Shown: piece by piece, positions 23,990 to 35,189 of the stretch
Layout: the number at the start of each line of letters is the position of its first letter
How positions within the stretch are numbered: the stretch's first letter is position 1
DNA from: Sabellastarte sp. h YS-2021
Taxonomy: Eukaryota > Annelida > Polychaeta > Sabellida > Sabellidae
Length of the DNA: 64,000 nt
Assembly: GCA_964017235.1 (NCBI GenBank)
Contig: OZ024927.1
Coordinates: 51,217,293 to 51,281,292 of the forward strand
Direction of reading: 5' to 3'
The notes under the pieces: model-generated
The model's database searches: none
Told to the model about the DNA's origin: nothing
The model's input: only the letters and a program-made list of their open reading frames with translations
Made by a program: the position numbers and the translations under genes

Positions 23990-25500
23990 GTCCCGAAACC
24001 AAGGCATGTTGGGCCACCCTGTAGCAATCAGTATGATTATGCTGTACAGGTGTCTTGCAACTTCTCCACCACTTTGCCCAAGATGACTACCGGTGGGAAA
24101 GCATAGAAGTCCAGATGCTCCCAGGACAGGCTGAGTGCATCCACTGCCCAGGCAAGGGGGTCTATGACCAGTGAAACAAATTGTGCCAGCTTGTTGTTGA
24201 ACCTGGTGGCAAACAAGGTCCACTTGAGGCTTGTGCCAACAGGAGCATATTGCTTGGAAGATCTCTTGATGGAGGACCATTCTGTCTGGATGGTCTGGCC
24301 TAGCCTGGATAGTTTGTCTGCTATCACATTCAGCCGGCCTGGAATGTGTCGGCTCTTTTGAAAGTCACCTGTTTCCTGGAGCACCAGGTCAGGATTCTCA
24401 ACAGAAGGGCACACATCACGCCTGACTGCATACTCTCCTCCTTATTTATGTAGGCAACCACTGTGGTGTCTGTAGCTATGAGAATTATGTTGTTCAAGCA
24501 CTGGTCCTGAAACTCTTTTAGGGCCAGAAAAGCCACCTTTAGTTCCAGATAGTTTGTGTGTAGCTTGCTTTCTGGAAGGGACCAGGTTCCCCTGGTAGTG
24601 TGTTAGTTTAAGTGAGTCCCCCACCCTTCTTTTGATGTGTCTGTAAAGATCTGCTGAGGATGCTTTAGTGGGTGTAATGGTTGACCTTGTAGCATATTGC
24701 TTTCCTCCAGCCACAATTTCAGATGAGGGTGGTCTGACCTGGGAATGGGGATCACCTTTTCTAGTGATTCTGGTACCCTCCAGTTGTTTTTTCAGGTGCC
24801 ACTGTTTCGGCCACATGTGGAGTCAACCTAGGTGAACCTGACAGGACAGGTGGGTGAGAAGTTTCTTGATTTTGGTATTTAAGGTCTGCCAATGCTCTGG
24901 GGTGGGTCTGCCTTTTTTCAGGTCAAACTTGTAACCTACGAAGTCGAAAACTTGTTTGGGTCCAGCTCTGATTTCTCTGTGTTGACTAGCCAACCTAGGT
25001 CCTGACAAAGAACTACCAGTGTCTGTGTATGCTGGAGACAGGTTTGGTGGGATCTGGCTCTGACTAACAAGTCGTCTAGGTACTGGTGGACCCATATACC
25101 CCTTTGTAATGCACATAGTTTGACTCTTTCGCCACTATCATGAACTCCATGGGTGCTGTGGACAGACCAAATGAAAGTGCCTTGAACTGGTAGGACTGAC
25201 CCTGGAAACAGATGTACTTCGAATCTCACTTTGAATCATTTTATGGAAGTATGTGTCTTTGAAATCTATGGAGGTAATAAACTCCCCTGTTTGTAGGGAG
25301 GTCGTTATTTCCTCTGGTGTCTCGATTTTGAATGGCTCTGTCTTTAAAAACTTGGGTACTGAGGTCTAGTATAGGTCTCCACTGGTTGTTGGGTTTGGGA
25401 ACCAGAAAGTCTGTTATAAAACCCAAGAGATTTCTGAGTTGTTACTGGTTCTACAGCATTTTTTTCAAAAGCTTATGTAATGCCTCCACCAGGTAGAGAT
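23990..25500 (-). pseudogene. DIRS-C RT, RNase H and methyltransferase-like remains
   Basis: 24936-25426 carries the RT region, with PFRSVHS-type alternative reading and HQYLDDLLVRARS (motif C) in the RT frame. 24330-24536 carries the RNase H segment with ATDTTVVAYINKE. 24037-24414 carries LFATRFNNKLAQFVSLV and the YAFPP box of the methyltransferase-like part. It parallels the intact frame of E and is broken in several places. Confidence 0.75.
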
Positions 25501-25899
25501 TCCTGTGAGGATTTACATAGCAGCTTGTGATGGTGGGTGACCTGGTCGAATTTGGCTGGAACCGGAACGGGAGGGTGTCAGCCTTCCCTAAGGACTGTTA
25601 CAACTTTGGGACTGGCCCCCAGGGCTGCCCATTCTTCCCAAAACTGGTGCAATATGGCCCCTACATGTAGATCTGGAGCAACAGTTGGGGACATTTGTGA
25701 CACTTTTTACAGATCTCAGATCTACACAGGAAACACCGTTCACATATTTTACTCCCGTATGATGACCAATGTTGGGATTTACACCTTTCTTTTACCCCTT
25801 TGCAAAATTAACACGAGTTACAACTTACACAAGAGTTTATAGGTAAAAAATTTACTGTCTCTCTCTTGCTGGTCACAGATAAACAGTCCTTCTGTCTGG

Positions 25900-27560
25900 C
25901 TATCTCTGGTACTACATGTAAACTGTAAACTTTTCTGAATACATGTTGTACCACTTGGAGCTTCTTGGCGTTTTCATATATTGGTCCTTGAGAAATCCAG
26001 CAGTTTCAGAGTTATTCGATGGATAGCCCTCAGTGACGGTAATGTTCAGTTTTTCTAGCTTTTCGCAAAGCCACTCATCTGCTGGCAGGTTAACAGATAC
26101 TTTAACAGTCTGCTCTGTCCTGGAACCGACAAAGGGGTTGTAGTTCAAAGATGATGAGAAAGTGTCAATTTTCCGGCCACTTCATAAATGACCTCACCCC
26201 TTTCATGGTCACCAAGTAGTTGGCATCTTGAGACAATTCTTGGTCCAGTTCTTCCTCTCTGGGGGTGTCCCTGTCTGTGAGCTCACCCTGTTCTTCAATA
26301 AAACCAGCAAGGGAGCTTGGCTCACTGCATTGGTCATCTTCTGAGTCCATCTTAGGGAAGGGATCATATATCGACATATCAATATCAATGGATATATCTT
26401 TCTAAATTTCAATATCGATACTAAAAGTGTGAATTTCAATATCATTTCCAGCACCCACCAGGAAGAATTTTTCAAAATAATGTTGTAATTTATTAGTTCC
26501 ATGTAGTTTGATCATCAGTAATTGTGCATTAAAAAACTTAATGTGAGATTTTTTATGAACATTAATTGCTTTTATAAGCAGCTTGTATTAAATTCATAGT
26601 CAGTTTTGTATATGTTATATATTTTTTGATAAATGATGGATCAGTAGGTGCAATGTAATGTATTCTATGGTGCGAAAAGATATTTTAATATAGATTGATA
26701 TGGAAAGCTAAATTTGAGTTTGATATTGAAATTGAAATTGCACTTTAATCCCTACACAGAGTGAGCTGACACACTAGCAGTAGTAACAGGTACAGTTTTC
26801 TTTCTGGTTAGAGACTGGTCTACAGGTCTAACTTCTTCACTGCTGGTACCAATAAGCTGGTCTGGACCACAGGTCTAGCACCAGGAGCCTCAACAGGCTG
26901 GGTGGCAACCTTCACACCGGGAACCTCAACAGGCTAGGTGGCAACTCTCATCTTCGCACTGGGAGCCTCAACAGGCTGGGTGCCAGTCAAGCTGACAGTA
27001 ACATCCCTGGTGGCCTGAACAGGACTGGGACCAGTAGCTCTGAGAGCTGGGTGACCAGACTGGCAGTTTTCTTACAAGTTCCGGCTGCAGGGAAAAAAAA
27101 TGGCTTCTTACTGGTCGCCACTTCACTGCCTGTCTTCTGAACCGTTTTCACCGGTACTGCGAAAGTCTTTGCCAGGATCATAGCCTCTAATCAGGCAAAT
27201 CTTTGAGACCACTTGTCATCAAGAGTTTTCAGGTCATCAGAGATCGGCTTGCTGGCTTTCAACTTGCTGGCTTTAGGGGAATCTTCAGGCAGTTTCTTCT
27301 TGCCAGCAGCCTACCTCCCTCTACCCTCCCTATGAGCTTACAGTCTTTAGAGTCCACTAGGGTGGGGGTAGCAGCAGACGGAGAGGCGTTTAGAGCGTTC
27401 TTGCTGTGTTCCTTTTTCTGTCGCTCTGTAGGTAGGGGCGGCCAGTTGCAGTTCTGTTCAACAGTAAACACTTCATGGATAGGACAGTCTTTCTTCTGTA
27501 CACAAATCTTCGCCCACCCCTTTGTTCCTACATCTTGCACATTTCAAATGGCCATCAAAA
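25900..27560 (-). pseudogene. DIRS-C Gag-like remains
   Basis: 25912-26377 has acidic and Ser/Thr-rich frames similar to upstream Gag parts of E and F. 26800-27540 repeats GGAGCCTCAACAGGCTGGGT-type sequence that is also found in the Gag region of E (near 57850-57915), and it ends near a CVQKKDCPIHEVF segment related to the N-terminal Cys/His module of E. An AT-rich repeat lies inside at 26359-26753. It is broken. Confidence 0.6.
26359..26753. mobile_element. AT-rich interspersed repeat inside DIRS-C Gag region
   Basis: AGGGATCATATATCGACATA at the left and TTGCACTTTAATCCCT at the right suggest short inverted ends (AGGGATYA). The interior is full of TCAATATC/GATATTGA words. A diverged relative lies at 62128-62515, sharing the right-hand GATATCAAA…TGCACTT(C/T)AAT segment and TTGATCATCA. 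The base composition is unlike the surrounding Gag sequence. Confidence 0.55.
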
Positions 27561-27734
27561 ATTGCTATAATATGGCAAAAAGTGCTACTCTTCTGTCCTC
27601 AAAATGACATAATCTTCATGGAACACAGCAGTATAAAATCTTTATAAAATAAACCTCAAATTCGCAAAACATCTTCAGATTTCTTTACACTTCGAGAGCT
27701 CTTCAAAAATCGTGTCTGCACACTCGATGTGCCA

Positions 27735-27925
27735 AACGAAAAAGATATGATGACATCAGACTGTCTAGACAGGAAGGAAGAATGATGTGCCACCTAGCGA
27801 ATGCACACTCCTTGACTGGTCCTGCCACTGGAAACACAGGAAGGCTTTTCTGTTATTTGGCGGGAACGGTTACGCCGACCGGTGTAGCATATATCCATAG
27901 GGTAAAAAGTATTAATGCAATAAAA
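27735..27925 (-). repeat. DIRS-C 5' inverted terminal repeat
   Basis: Inverted partner of 21690-21870. It contains the phrase CTGTCTAGACAGGAAG near 27766 and the outer end CATAGGGTAAAAAGTATTAA followed by TGCAATAAAA. Confidence 0.85.
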
Positions 27926-28189
27926 AAAGATTGCTTATGAGACACATACTATTCCAAGGATACTTTTTAATTCAGACTTTTAACATATTACTGTGAAAAT
28001 GAAAATAAAACAACTCTTGTTAAGTATATTTTCACATTTTATCCCTGCAGAAGGTAAAACAGACAATCCTCCGGACTGTGAATGTTATGATTTATCTTGT
28101 TCTCTATCTTCCTGTTGGTCGCAAAAGATGATTGTTATTAAATAACCCCCATTGCTTATATCATGACAGTCCATCCACTTGACATTGTG

Positions 28190-29525
28190 TGGTTATGGCT
28201 ACATTTTTTGTTGTGTCAGTATGATATAATTTTAAGGAATTTTCCTATGATCAGTGAAGAAACAACTGCCGTTAAACTGTAGGTTGAAAATTTCGACGAA
28301 ATCGACGAAATCTCGCACGGCTAAGGAGATAGAAGCAAATTTGTGTTTTGCCATTTTTGGCGAAAATTCAAAATGGCCGCCAGTTTTGGGGAGGGGAAAA
28401 TTTTTTGAAAATTGCAAAGATTATATTTGTTAGATACCCTGTGGGTCGAACATTTCGACGAAATCGCTCTATCTCGCACGGTTAAAGAGAGAGAAGCAAA
28501 TTTGTGTTTTGCCATTTTGGGCAAAAATTCAAACTGGCCGCCATTTTTTGGGGAGGGGAAAATTTTTTGAAAATTGCAAAGAGTACATTCCTTAGGTACC
28601 CTGTGGGTCGCAAAATTTCGACGAAATCGCTCTATCTCGCACGGTTAAGGAGATAGAAGCAAATTTGTGTTTTACCATTTTGGGCAAAAATTCAAACTGG
28701 CCACCATTTTTGGGGAGGGGAAATTTTTTTTGAAAATTGACAAGAGTACATTTCTCAGATACCCTGGGGCCGTAAATTTCGACGAAATCGCTCTATCTCG
28801 CACGGTTAAGGAGATAGAAGCCAATTTGTGTTTTACCATTTTTGGCCAAAATTCGAAAATTCAAAATGGCCACCATTTTTGGGGAGGGGAAAATTTTTTG
28901 AAAATTGCCAAGATGACATTTCTCAGATACCCTGGGGGTCGAAAATTTTGACGAAATCGCTCTATCTCACACGGTTAAGGAGATAGAAGCAAATTTGTGT
29001 TTTGCCATTTTTGGCAAAAATTCGAAAATTCAAAATGGCCACCATTTTTGAGGAGGGGAAAATTTTTTGAAAATTGCGAAGAGTACATTGCTTGGATACC
29101 CTGTGGGTCAAAAATTTCGATGAAATCACTATCTCGCACGGTTAAGGAGATAGAAGCAAATTTGTGTTTTCCATTTTTGGCAAAGTAGCTAAGTAGCTAT
29201 TACTCAGTCAGTTATATAGCTATTATCACTAAAACCAATCCCAAGCAAGCTATCGACCTAAGTAATGCTCATACTAAATTTGGTAACGATATGTCAAATA
29301 TTTTTCCTTAAAATGCCCAGAAACAAAAGAAGTACACAAAAGTAGCTAAGTAGCTATTACTCAGTTAGCTATAGACCTATCTTCACCAAAAGCAATCCCA
29401 TGCAAGCTATTAACCCAATAAACACCCATGCCAAATTTGGTAAAGATAGGATAAAGACTTTTCCTTTAAATGAGCGGAAACCAAGTGTCCGGACGCCGGA
29501 CGCCGGAAAAAGCAAAAATAATATG
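28190..29525 (+). mobile_element. composite tandem-repeat element: 6 P monomers, 2 Q-like monomers, tail
   Basis: P monomers are aligned on AAATCG at 28299, 28461, 28624, 28785, 28954 and 29123 (161-169 base spacing). Each reads GAAATCGCTCTATCTCGCAC, then GGTTAAGGAGATAGAAGCAA, then AAAATGGCCGCCATTTTTGG. Two Q-like units (AAGTAGCTAAGTAGCTATTA at about 29184 and 29341) follow, and then a tail ending in CCGGACGCCGGACGCCGG at about 29493. The outer ends are not precisely defined. The order of blocks matches the composite elements at 6721, 31058 and 39841. No protein is encoded. Confidence 0.6.
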
Positions 29526-29594
29526 TCCATAATGCTGCTAGTTGTATTCCGTTAGAGTTGAAGTCGTGTGGCGACTCGCCTTTTATACTCACAG

Positions 29595-29990
29595 ATTGCA
29601 TAACCGACAAGCAATAAGTCAGTAAAAAGAAGCCAGTCTGTCCTACACACTTCCTAGCTTGTCTGTTACTGTAACCGACTTATCAGTTTCCCCCTACACC
29701 TGGGCCTGGTGTGTTCCCGGCTTGTCCTGCTGCGATGTTACCAACTGTGCAACCAAAGACTTTGAGAATTTCCATCTTGACAGGAAGTGACCAAGTCAGG
29801 TCGGGGGTGTTTATGACAGGCCGGTTTCCTTTCAAGCACAGTCGACACTATTCTATGCCCTGTTGTGGAGAGATGTCCAGATACTAGACTAGGACAGCTT
29901 CCCGACAAGACGGTAACAGTATAGGACAAGACAGGAAGTAACTATGACAAGACAAAGGCAGACAAGACAAGCCAGTTTCCAGGTGGGCCG
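29595..29990. repeat. imperfect inverted repeat region, possible MITE
   Basis: CTTCCTAGCTTGTCTGTTACTG near 29648 and its imperfect complement (CAGTATAGGACAAGACAGGAAG, near 29917-29938) enclose about 250 bases. ACAAGAC words recur at the right side. No duplication or clear terminus is seen, so classification is uncertain. Confidence 0.3.
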
Positions 29991-29999
29991 AGCCAAAGT

Positions 30000-30983
30000 C
30001 TGGATCAAGAATCGTTGAGGGTTGATGAAATATCAATCATGTTTTGCCACCCCACCTTGTGGAAATCACAACTGATCCTAACTGAGTATGTAAACATTGC
30101 TCCCAACTCTCAAAAAATCTTTAGTTGCCGACAAGTTAGCCCCAGTGGAACACCCCCATAATAATTGTACAGCCATCCTGGTAATTTATAATTGTGCAGT
30201 ATATTAGCTTTCAAACTAATAATCTAGTAATTCAAAATTCTGTATAAATTTACCTTTGAAAGGAGCTTGGTACTGAACCCATCCAGGTTTGAGCAGTCAG
30301 CCTCTGATGTATCTCAAGGGATCCATTGTTTAATGTAATGAAACAGCTCTGTATCGTGACAATTAGGCTTCCAGTTAATAAACTACAAGCAACTTAACTT
30401 GAAGTTAAAAGAGAACACCCATTGCTTACACTGACAGTAAGTTTCAGTTCAAATATTCCAAATACTTGAAATACAGGGAGTCCGAGTCTTTTTATCTCTG
30501 ATATTCCACTAATATAACACTGATATAGTTCTGGAGACTCTTTATTTTGGGGCCTTAACACTAGCACTGGTTTATTATACTCAACCTGTGTAGAGACACA
30601 GCCGCCTCTGTCTGATGCCATTGTTCCTGTCCATTTGCCACTGCAATTAGCTAAGCACCTTAGTCATGACAATTCCTCATTCACTGACTGGTGTATCCCT
30701 TGTAGTAATAGATTGAGTATAAAATATATTCACAAAATGATATCTTGCTTCAGCTAAACAGTATCCCTTCTCCGAAGCATAACAACAGAGATGTAAAGAA
30801 TTTCAATTCCCAACAGCTGAATTAGTTATTAGTCCATTCTACATAGAATAAATCCAGTTTAAATGTCCTTGATAAGATGGAGTTAACATGTCAATGACAA
30901 AACTATTGATTAATCCATGGCTTATGTTAAGTATCATTGCTATGCCTTTCAGCATTCACCAAAACTTGAAAATTTTGGTTAGT
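30000..30983. other. AT-rich non-coding DNA
   Basis: Apart from the weak open stretch at 30394-30621, no gene or repeat is visible. Confidence 0.45.
30394..30621 (-). other. open stretch of 75 codons, possible exon (weak)
   Basis: An ATG in acceptable context (GAACAATGG) opens a 75-codon frame with no recognised domain. After 12 codons a GT donor-like site (ACACAG|GTTGAG) occurs, so a very short first exon is conceivable on the same strand as the exon at 47502-47708. There is no supporting homology and it may be chance. Confidence 0.12.
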
Positions 30984-31569
30984 GAATTTACTTAAATGTA
31001 GCTTTTATAAGCTACAAGATTACCATGTGGAACTGAATGCTGATCTTGGGAGGCCGCAAAAAAAACTAGAGGATCGCTCGCAAAAAAAAAAGATAATGTT
31101 TTTGCATAGCAAAAACAAAGCGTCCCGAAAAGGATATAAAGGTGAGTGCTAAAGTATTAAGAAAATGCTTCGTTTCTAGCCTTATACTGTTGTGGCAACC
31201 AAAGTCAGCGCAGTCTGCTCTATCTAGCACGGTTTTCAAGATATAAGCATTTTTGTGTTTTGCAAATATTCAAAATGTCTGCTATATTTGGCGAGACAAA
31301 AATATTTTGAAAATTGGCATGGCTACTCTGCAGAGATACCCAGCAGGTCAAAAATTTTGTTGAGTTCGCTCCATATAGCACGGTTTTCGAGATATAAGCA
31401 TTTTTGTGTTTTGCAAAAACTTTGAAAATTCAAAATGGCCACCATTTATGGGGAGACAAAAATTTTTGTCAAGACCACTGCCGCGGTGTGTATCTCCCGC
31501 CGAGCATTAAAGGAGAAGAAATAACTTTTCCGAGATATTCACAATTTTTCATTTTCGTGTGTGAAAGCT

Positions 31570-32235
31570 CTTCCAAAAGTAGGTGAATGAGTTATTTGAG
31601 AAAAATTGGCTATCTGCAATACTTTTAGAGATAATTCGCATTTACTCATTTTGAGTAGGTGAATAATTAGCTATGAGTCTGAAACTTCACCATGTGAAAG
31701 CTCTCCCACAAGTAGATGAATGAGTATTTGATAAAACTTGGGTATCCGCAATACTTTTAAGAGATAATTCGCATTTACTCATTTTGAGTAGGTGAGTAAT
31801 TATCTACGGGTCTGAAACTTCACCATGTGAAAGCTCTCCCAAAAGTACATGAATGAGTTATTTGATAAAAATTGGGTATCCGCAATAGTTTTAGAGATAA
31901 TTAGCATTTACTCATTTTGAGTAGGTGAGTAATTAGCTATGGGTGTGAAACTTCACCAAGTGAAAGCTCTTCCAAAAGTAGATGAATGAGTTATTTGAGA
32001 AAAATTGGCTATCTGCAATACTTTTAAGTGATAATTTGCATTTACTCATTTTGAGGAGGTGAGCAATTAGCTATGGGTCTGAAACTTCACCATGTGAAAG
32101 CTCTCCCAAAAGTAGATGAATGAGTTATTTGATAAAAATTGGGTATCTGCAATAGTTTTAGAGATAATTAGCATTTACTCATTTTGAGTAGGTGAATAAT
32201 TAGCTATGGGTCTGAATCTTCACCGAGTGAAAGCT
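31570..32235 (+). repeat. tandem array, type Q' monomer, 5 units of 133 bases
   Basis: GCATTTACTCATTTTGAGTA recurs at 31638, 31771, 31904, 32038 and 32171 (spacing 133-134). Each unit also has GTCTGAAACTTCACCATGTG and CCAAAAGTAGATGAATGAG, which are related to phrases in the 155-base Q monomers at 7.7-9.3 kb. Confidence 0.9.
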
Positions 32236-33012
32236 CTTTGGGATAGCTGCTCTGCAGAGATACCCTGAAGATCAAAAATTTCGTCGAAATCGCTCTATGT
32301 AGCACGGTTTTCGAGATATTAGCATTTTTGTGTTTTGCAATTTTTGCACAAAAATTCGAAACTTCAAAATGGCCGCCATTTTTGGCAAGATAAAATTTTT
32401 TTGAAAATTGGTATTGCTACTCTGCAGAGATACCCTGTGGGTCAAAAATTTCATCGAAATCGCTCTATCTAGCACGGTTTTCGAGATATAAGCATTTTTA
32501 TGTTTTGCAATTTTTGCGAAAAATTCTAAAATTCAAAATGGCCACCATTTTTGGCGAGACAAAATTTTTTTGAAAATAGGTATGGCTACTCTGCAGAGAT
32601 ACCCTGTGGGTCAAAAATTTTGTCGAAATCACTCTATCTAGCACGGTTTTCGAGATATAAGCATTTTTATGTTTTGCAATTTTTGCGAAAAATTCTAAAA
32701 TTCTAAATGGCCACCATTTTTGGCGAGACAAAATTTTTTTGAAAATAGGCATGGCTACTCTGCAGAGATACCCTGTGGGTCAAAAATTTTGTCGAAATCG
32801 CTCTATCTAGCACGGTTTTCGAGATATAAGCATTTTTATGTTTTGCAATTTTTGCAAAAAATTCGAAAATTCAAAATGGCCGCCATTTTTGGCGAGACAA
32901 AAATTTTTTCAAAATTGAGATAACTACTACGCAGAGGTACCCTGCGGGTCAAAAATTTCGTCGAAATCGCTCTATCTAGCACGGTTTTCGAGATATAAGC
33001 ATTTTTGTGTTT
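32236..33012 (+). repeat. tandem array, type P monomer, 5 units of 169-170 bases
   Basis: AAATCGCTCTAT recurs at 32287, 32457, 32626, 32795 and 32964. Each unit continues through CACGGTTTTCGAGATATAAG, AAAATGGCCGCCATTTTTGG (itself nearly palindromic) and CTCTGCAGAGATACCCTG. Confidence 0.9.
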
Positions 33013-33536
33013 TCCTTATTTGGAAAATTCATAATGATTAATTAATCATTAATTACTCGGCCATTTCTTAACCAATCAATGCCAAAATCTAATGATTTCC
33101 AGATTTTAATAGAATGAATGTATTTGCCAAGTTTCAGGTGAATTGATAAAATAAAAAGTTATCATCAGGACAAGCTTCCCCATCGAAAAAAGACATTTTT
33201 GGTCATGTGACCTCTCTGATTGCTTGAAATGTCACTGCAGCATATTCAAAAAAATTCCCCAAGGCTACTGCCTAAACCTGCCAAATCTGAAAAGAATCCG
33301 CCTAATGGTTACAGAGTTATAAGGAAAACAAAATGCGGAGCCGGCGGAGCCTGAAGGTCTCCCATACACAAACAAGCGTCCCTTGTGGGATGCTTAAAAA
33401 GATGTTTTGTGTTGGCCATAGCCTTAGGTTATACTCTCGTGGAACTCTTCTCAATTCGTCCTCCTTTTCTCATTGTAATTTTGAACCATACCCCTCAGCT
33501 GGAATACAGCGGGGAGGCAGGGTGGGACTCTCTTCA

Positions 33537-33608
33537 GTTCCACATGGTAAGCTTGTAGCTTATAAAAGCTATATTTAAGTAATCAAACTTTTCAATTTTA
33601 TTGCGCTG
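33537..33608. repeat. DIRS-D internal complementary region
   Basis: GTTCCACATGGTAAGCTTG through AGCTATATTTAAGTAATC, an inverted 3' terminus, runs into TTTTCAATTTTATTGCGC, the 5' terminus. This is the same design as DIRS-B. Confidence 0.75.
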
Positions 33609-33619
33609 GAGGTTGAGAT

Positions 33620-35060
33620 GTATTGGACTGCTGTGAAACACATAATTGTGGGACTGTTTGAGAAGAGTTGTTGACACTGGTAGCTGAAGTGGGATCTCTG
33701 TTGAAAGCTGCACTAGGTCCCAAAACCAGGGTATCCCTAGCCAGCCTGGGGCTATTGCAATGATCAGGCAATTGCATTCAACTGTTTGAACACCTGTTGA
33801 CTGGAATTGGTTTGACCTGGACAGAAGGTCGGCCATCAGATTCAGTCACCCTGGAATGTGTCTGGCTTTCAAGGTTATCTGGTAATGATGGCACCAGGTC
33901 ATGATCTTCCACAGGAGAGCGCACATTTCTGCTGAGTGAGTTCCTCCTTGTTTGTTTATGTAGGCCACCACTGTTGAGTTGTCTGTTGCAACCAACACTG
34001 TTTGGTTTTGACACTGGTCCTTGAAACTTTGAAGGGCCAGAGAAACTGCCTTCAACTCTAGAACATTTATGTGTAGCCTTTTTTCCCTGTCTGACCACAG
34101 ATCCTTTATAGAGGTTTGCTCTAAGTGAGCGCCCCAACCTTCATTTGAGGTCTGTAAAGAGTTGGATACTGTGTCTTTGGGATGAAGGTCTGCACCTTTC
34201 ATCACGTTTGTGGGATTCTGCCACCACTCTAGGTGTGCTGAAATAGTTTCTGTCCAAGGAAGGAGGCTGTCCAGCGACTAAGGATATCTCCAGTGCTCCT
34301 TGAGATGAAACTGAAAGGGCCTCATGTGAAGGCGTCCCTCCAGGACCATTTTCTCCATTGAGGCAAGCAACCCAATTACCGACATCAAACATCTTGCAGT
34401 CAAAATATGTTTTGATTTGAGACGTAGGATCAAATCCTGAAGTTTGAGCCATCTCTCTTGAGTGGGTTTACAAGGGCTGAATCTAGATGGTATTCATAGC
34501 CCACATACGAAAACACCTGAGATGGTTTTAGTTCTCATTTCTCCTGATTTATTATCCACCCCAAGGACTGGGTTAGGTCTACCACGGCCCGAGTGTTCAC
34601 TTGGGCTTCTTCCCGAGACTGGGACCTGATCAGCCAGTCGTCCAGGTATTGGTGAAGTCTGAGTCCCCTCGTGAGGGCAATTAGCCTGATAAAGCCATGT
34701 AAGACCTGAGGGGCTGTGGCCAGGCCGAATGGAAGAGAGGTGAACTGGAACCTTAGGTATTTCCTTGAATCTGGGTGGATGGGGATGTGAAGGTAGGCGT
34801 CCGATAGGTCTATCGACGATACCCATTAACCTGGAATCAGGGAGGTCCTGATGTACTCTGGTGTTTCCATTTTGAGCCTTTCTACAAGTAGAAAGATGTT
34901 GAGCCTGCTTAGGTCTATAACTGGCCTCCACCTTTGGTGAGGCTTGGGGACTAGAAACAGGCGACTGTAAAACCGAAGAGATTTTACATTTTCCACCCTT
35001 TCTATTGCGTTCTTTGACCTAAGAGACTGGATACAAGTGGCCAGAGCTTGGTCTTTTTGA
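33620..35060 (-). pseudogene. DIRS-D RT, RNase H and methyltransferase-like remains
   Basis: 33846-34205 carries RNase H with LHINVLELKAVSLALQSF and VATDNSTVVAYINKQ. 33534-33836 carries the IAIAPGWLGIPWFWDL end of the methyltransferase-like region. 34826-35060 carries the start of RT (RFYSRLFLVPKPHQRWRPV, then LDLSRL-type sequence). An alternative frame is open across the RT core at 34494-34931. It is broken in several places. Confidence 0.75.
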
Positions 35061-35189
35061 AGGGCCTTGTATCCTGACTGAATCAGAGGAACTCTGGCAA
35101 GATTTGGTTTTGAAATGAATGGAAGAACGTAGCCATTGGTGATAATGTTTAACATGTTGTTTGAACATTTGTTTGTTTGCCAGTCTCTT

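Larger units (their letters stand above)
21647..27925 (-). mobile_element. DIRS-C: DIRS-type retrotransposon, broken
   Basis: Inverted terminal repeats lie at about 21690-21870 and 27735-27925. Both carry CCAATGG/CCATAGG-type termini, an ACCGGT-rich hairpin region and CTGTCTAGACAG-like sequence. The ICR is at 21921-21985. On minus, the order is Gag (27560-25900), RT (about 25500-24820), RNase H and methyltransferase-like region (24700-23990) and recombinase (23960-22230). It is the same family as E and F. Two smaller elements have landed in it (22683-23302 and 26359-26753). About ten or more breaks are present, so it is older than E and F. Confidence 0.85.
31058..33410 (+). mobile_element. 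composite tandem-repeat element inside DIRS-D terminal repeat
   Basis: The DIRS-D terminal repeat is followed to GGGAGGCCGC at 31057 and resumes near 33411, so 2.35 kb has been inserted, replacing roughly 40 bases. Contents in order: about two P monomers (31200-31480), a CGCGGTGTGTATCTCCCGCC segment, five 133-base Q' monomers, five 169-170 base P monomers, and a tail from about 33010. The tail has GCGGAGCCGGCGGAGCC at 33334 and a short hairpin AGCGTCCC TTGT GGGATGCT at about 33385-33404. The tail is shared with the locus at 39841-41560. A 3' hairpin close to the end suits a Helitron-type element. No protein is encoded. Confidence 0.6.

Noticed and set aside
28667-29188. Open frames across the P monomers that look like a repeat protein
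   Set aside because: They arise from tandem DNA units. The same unit gives open frames on both strands with no consistent start, and the unit length is not kept in phase.
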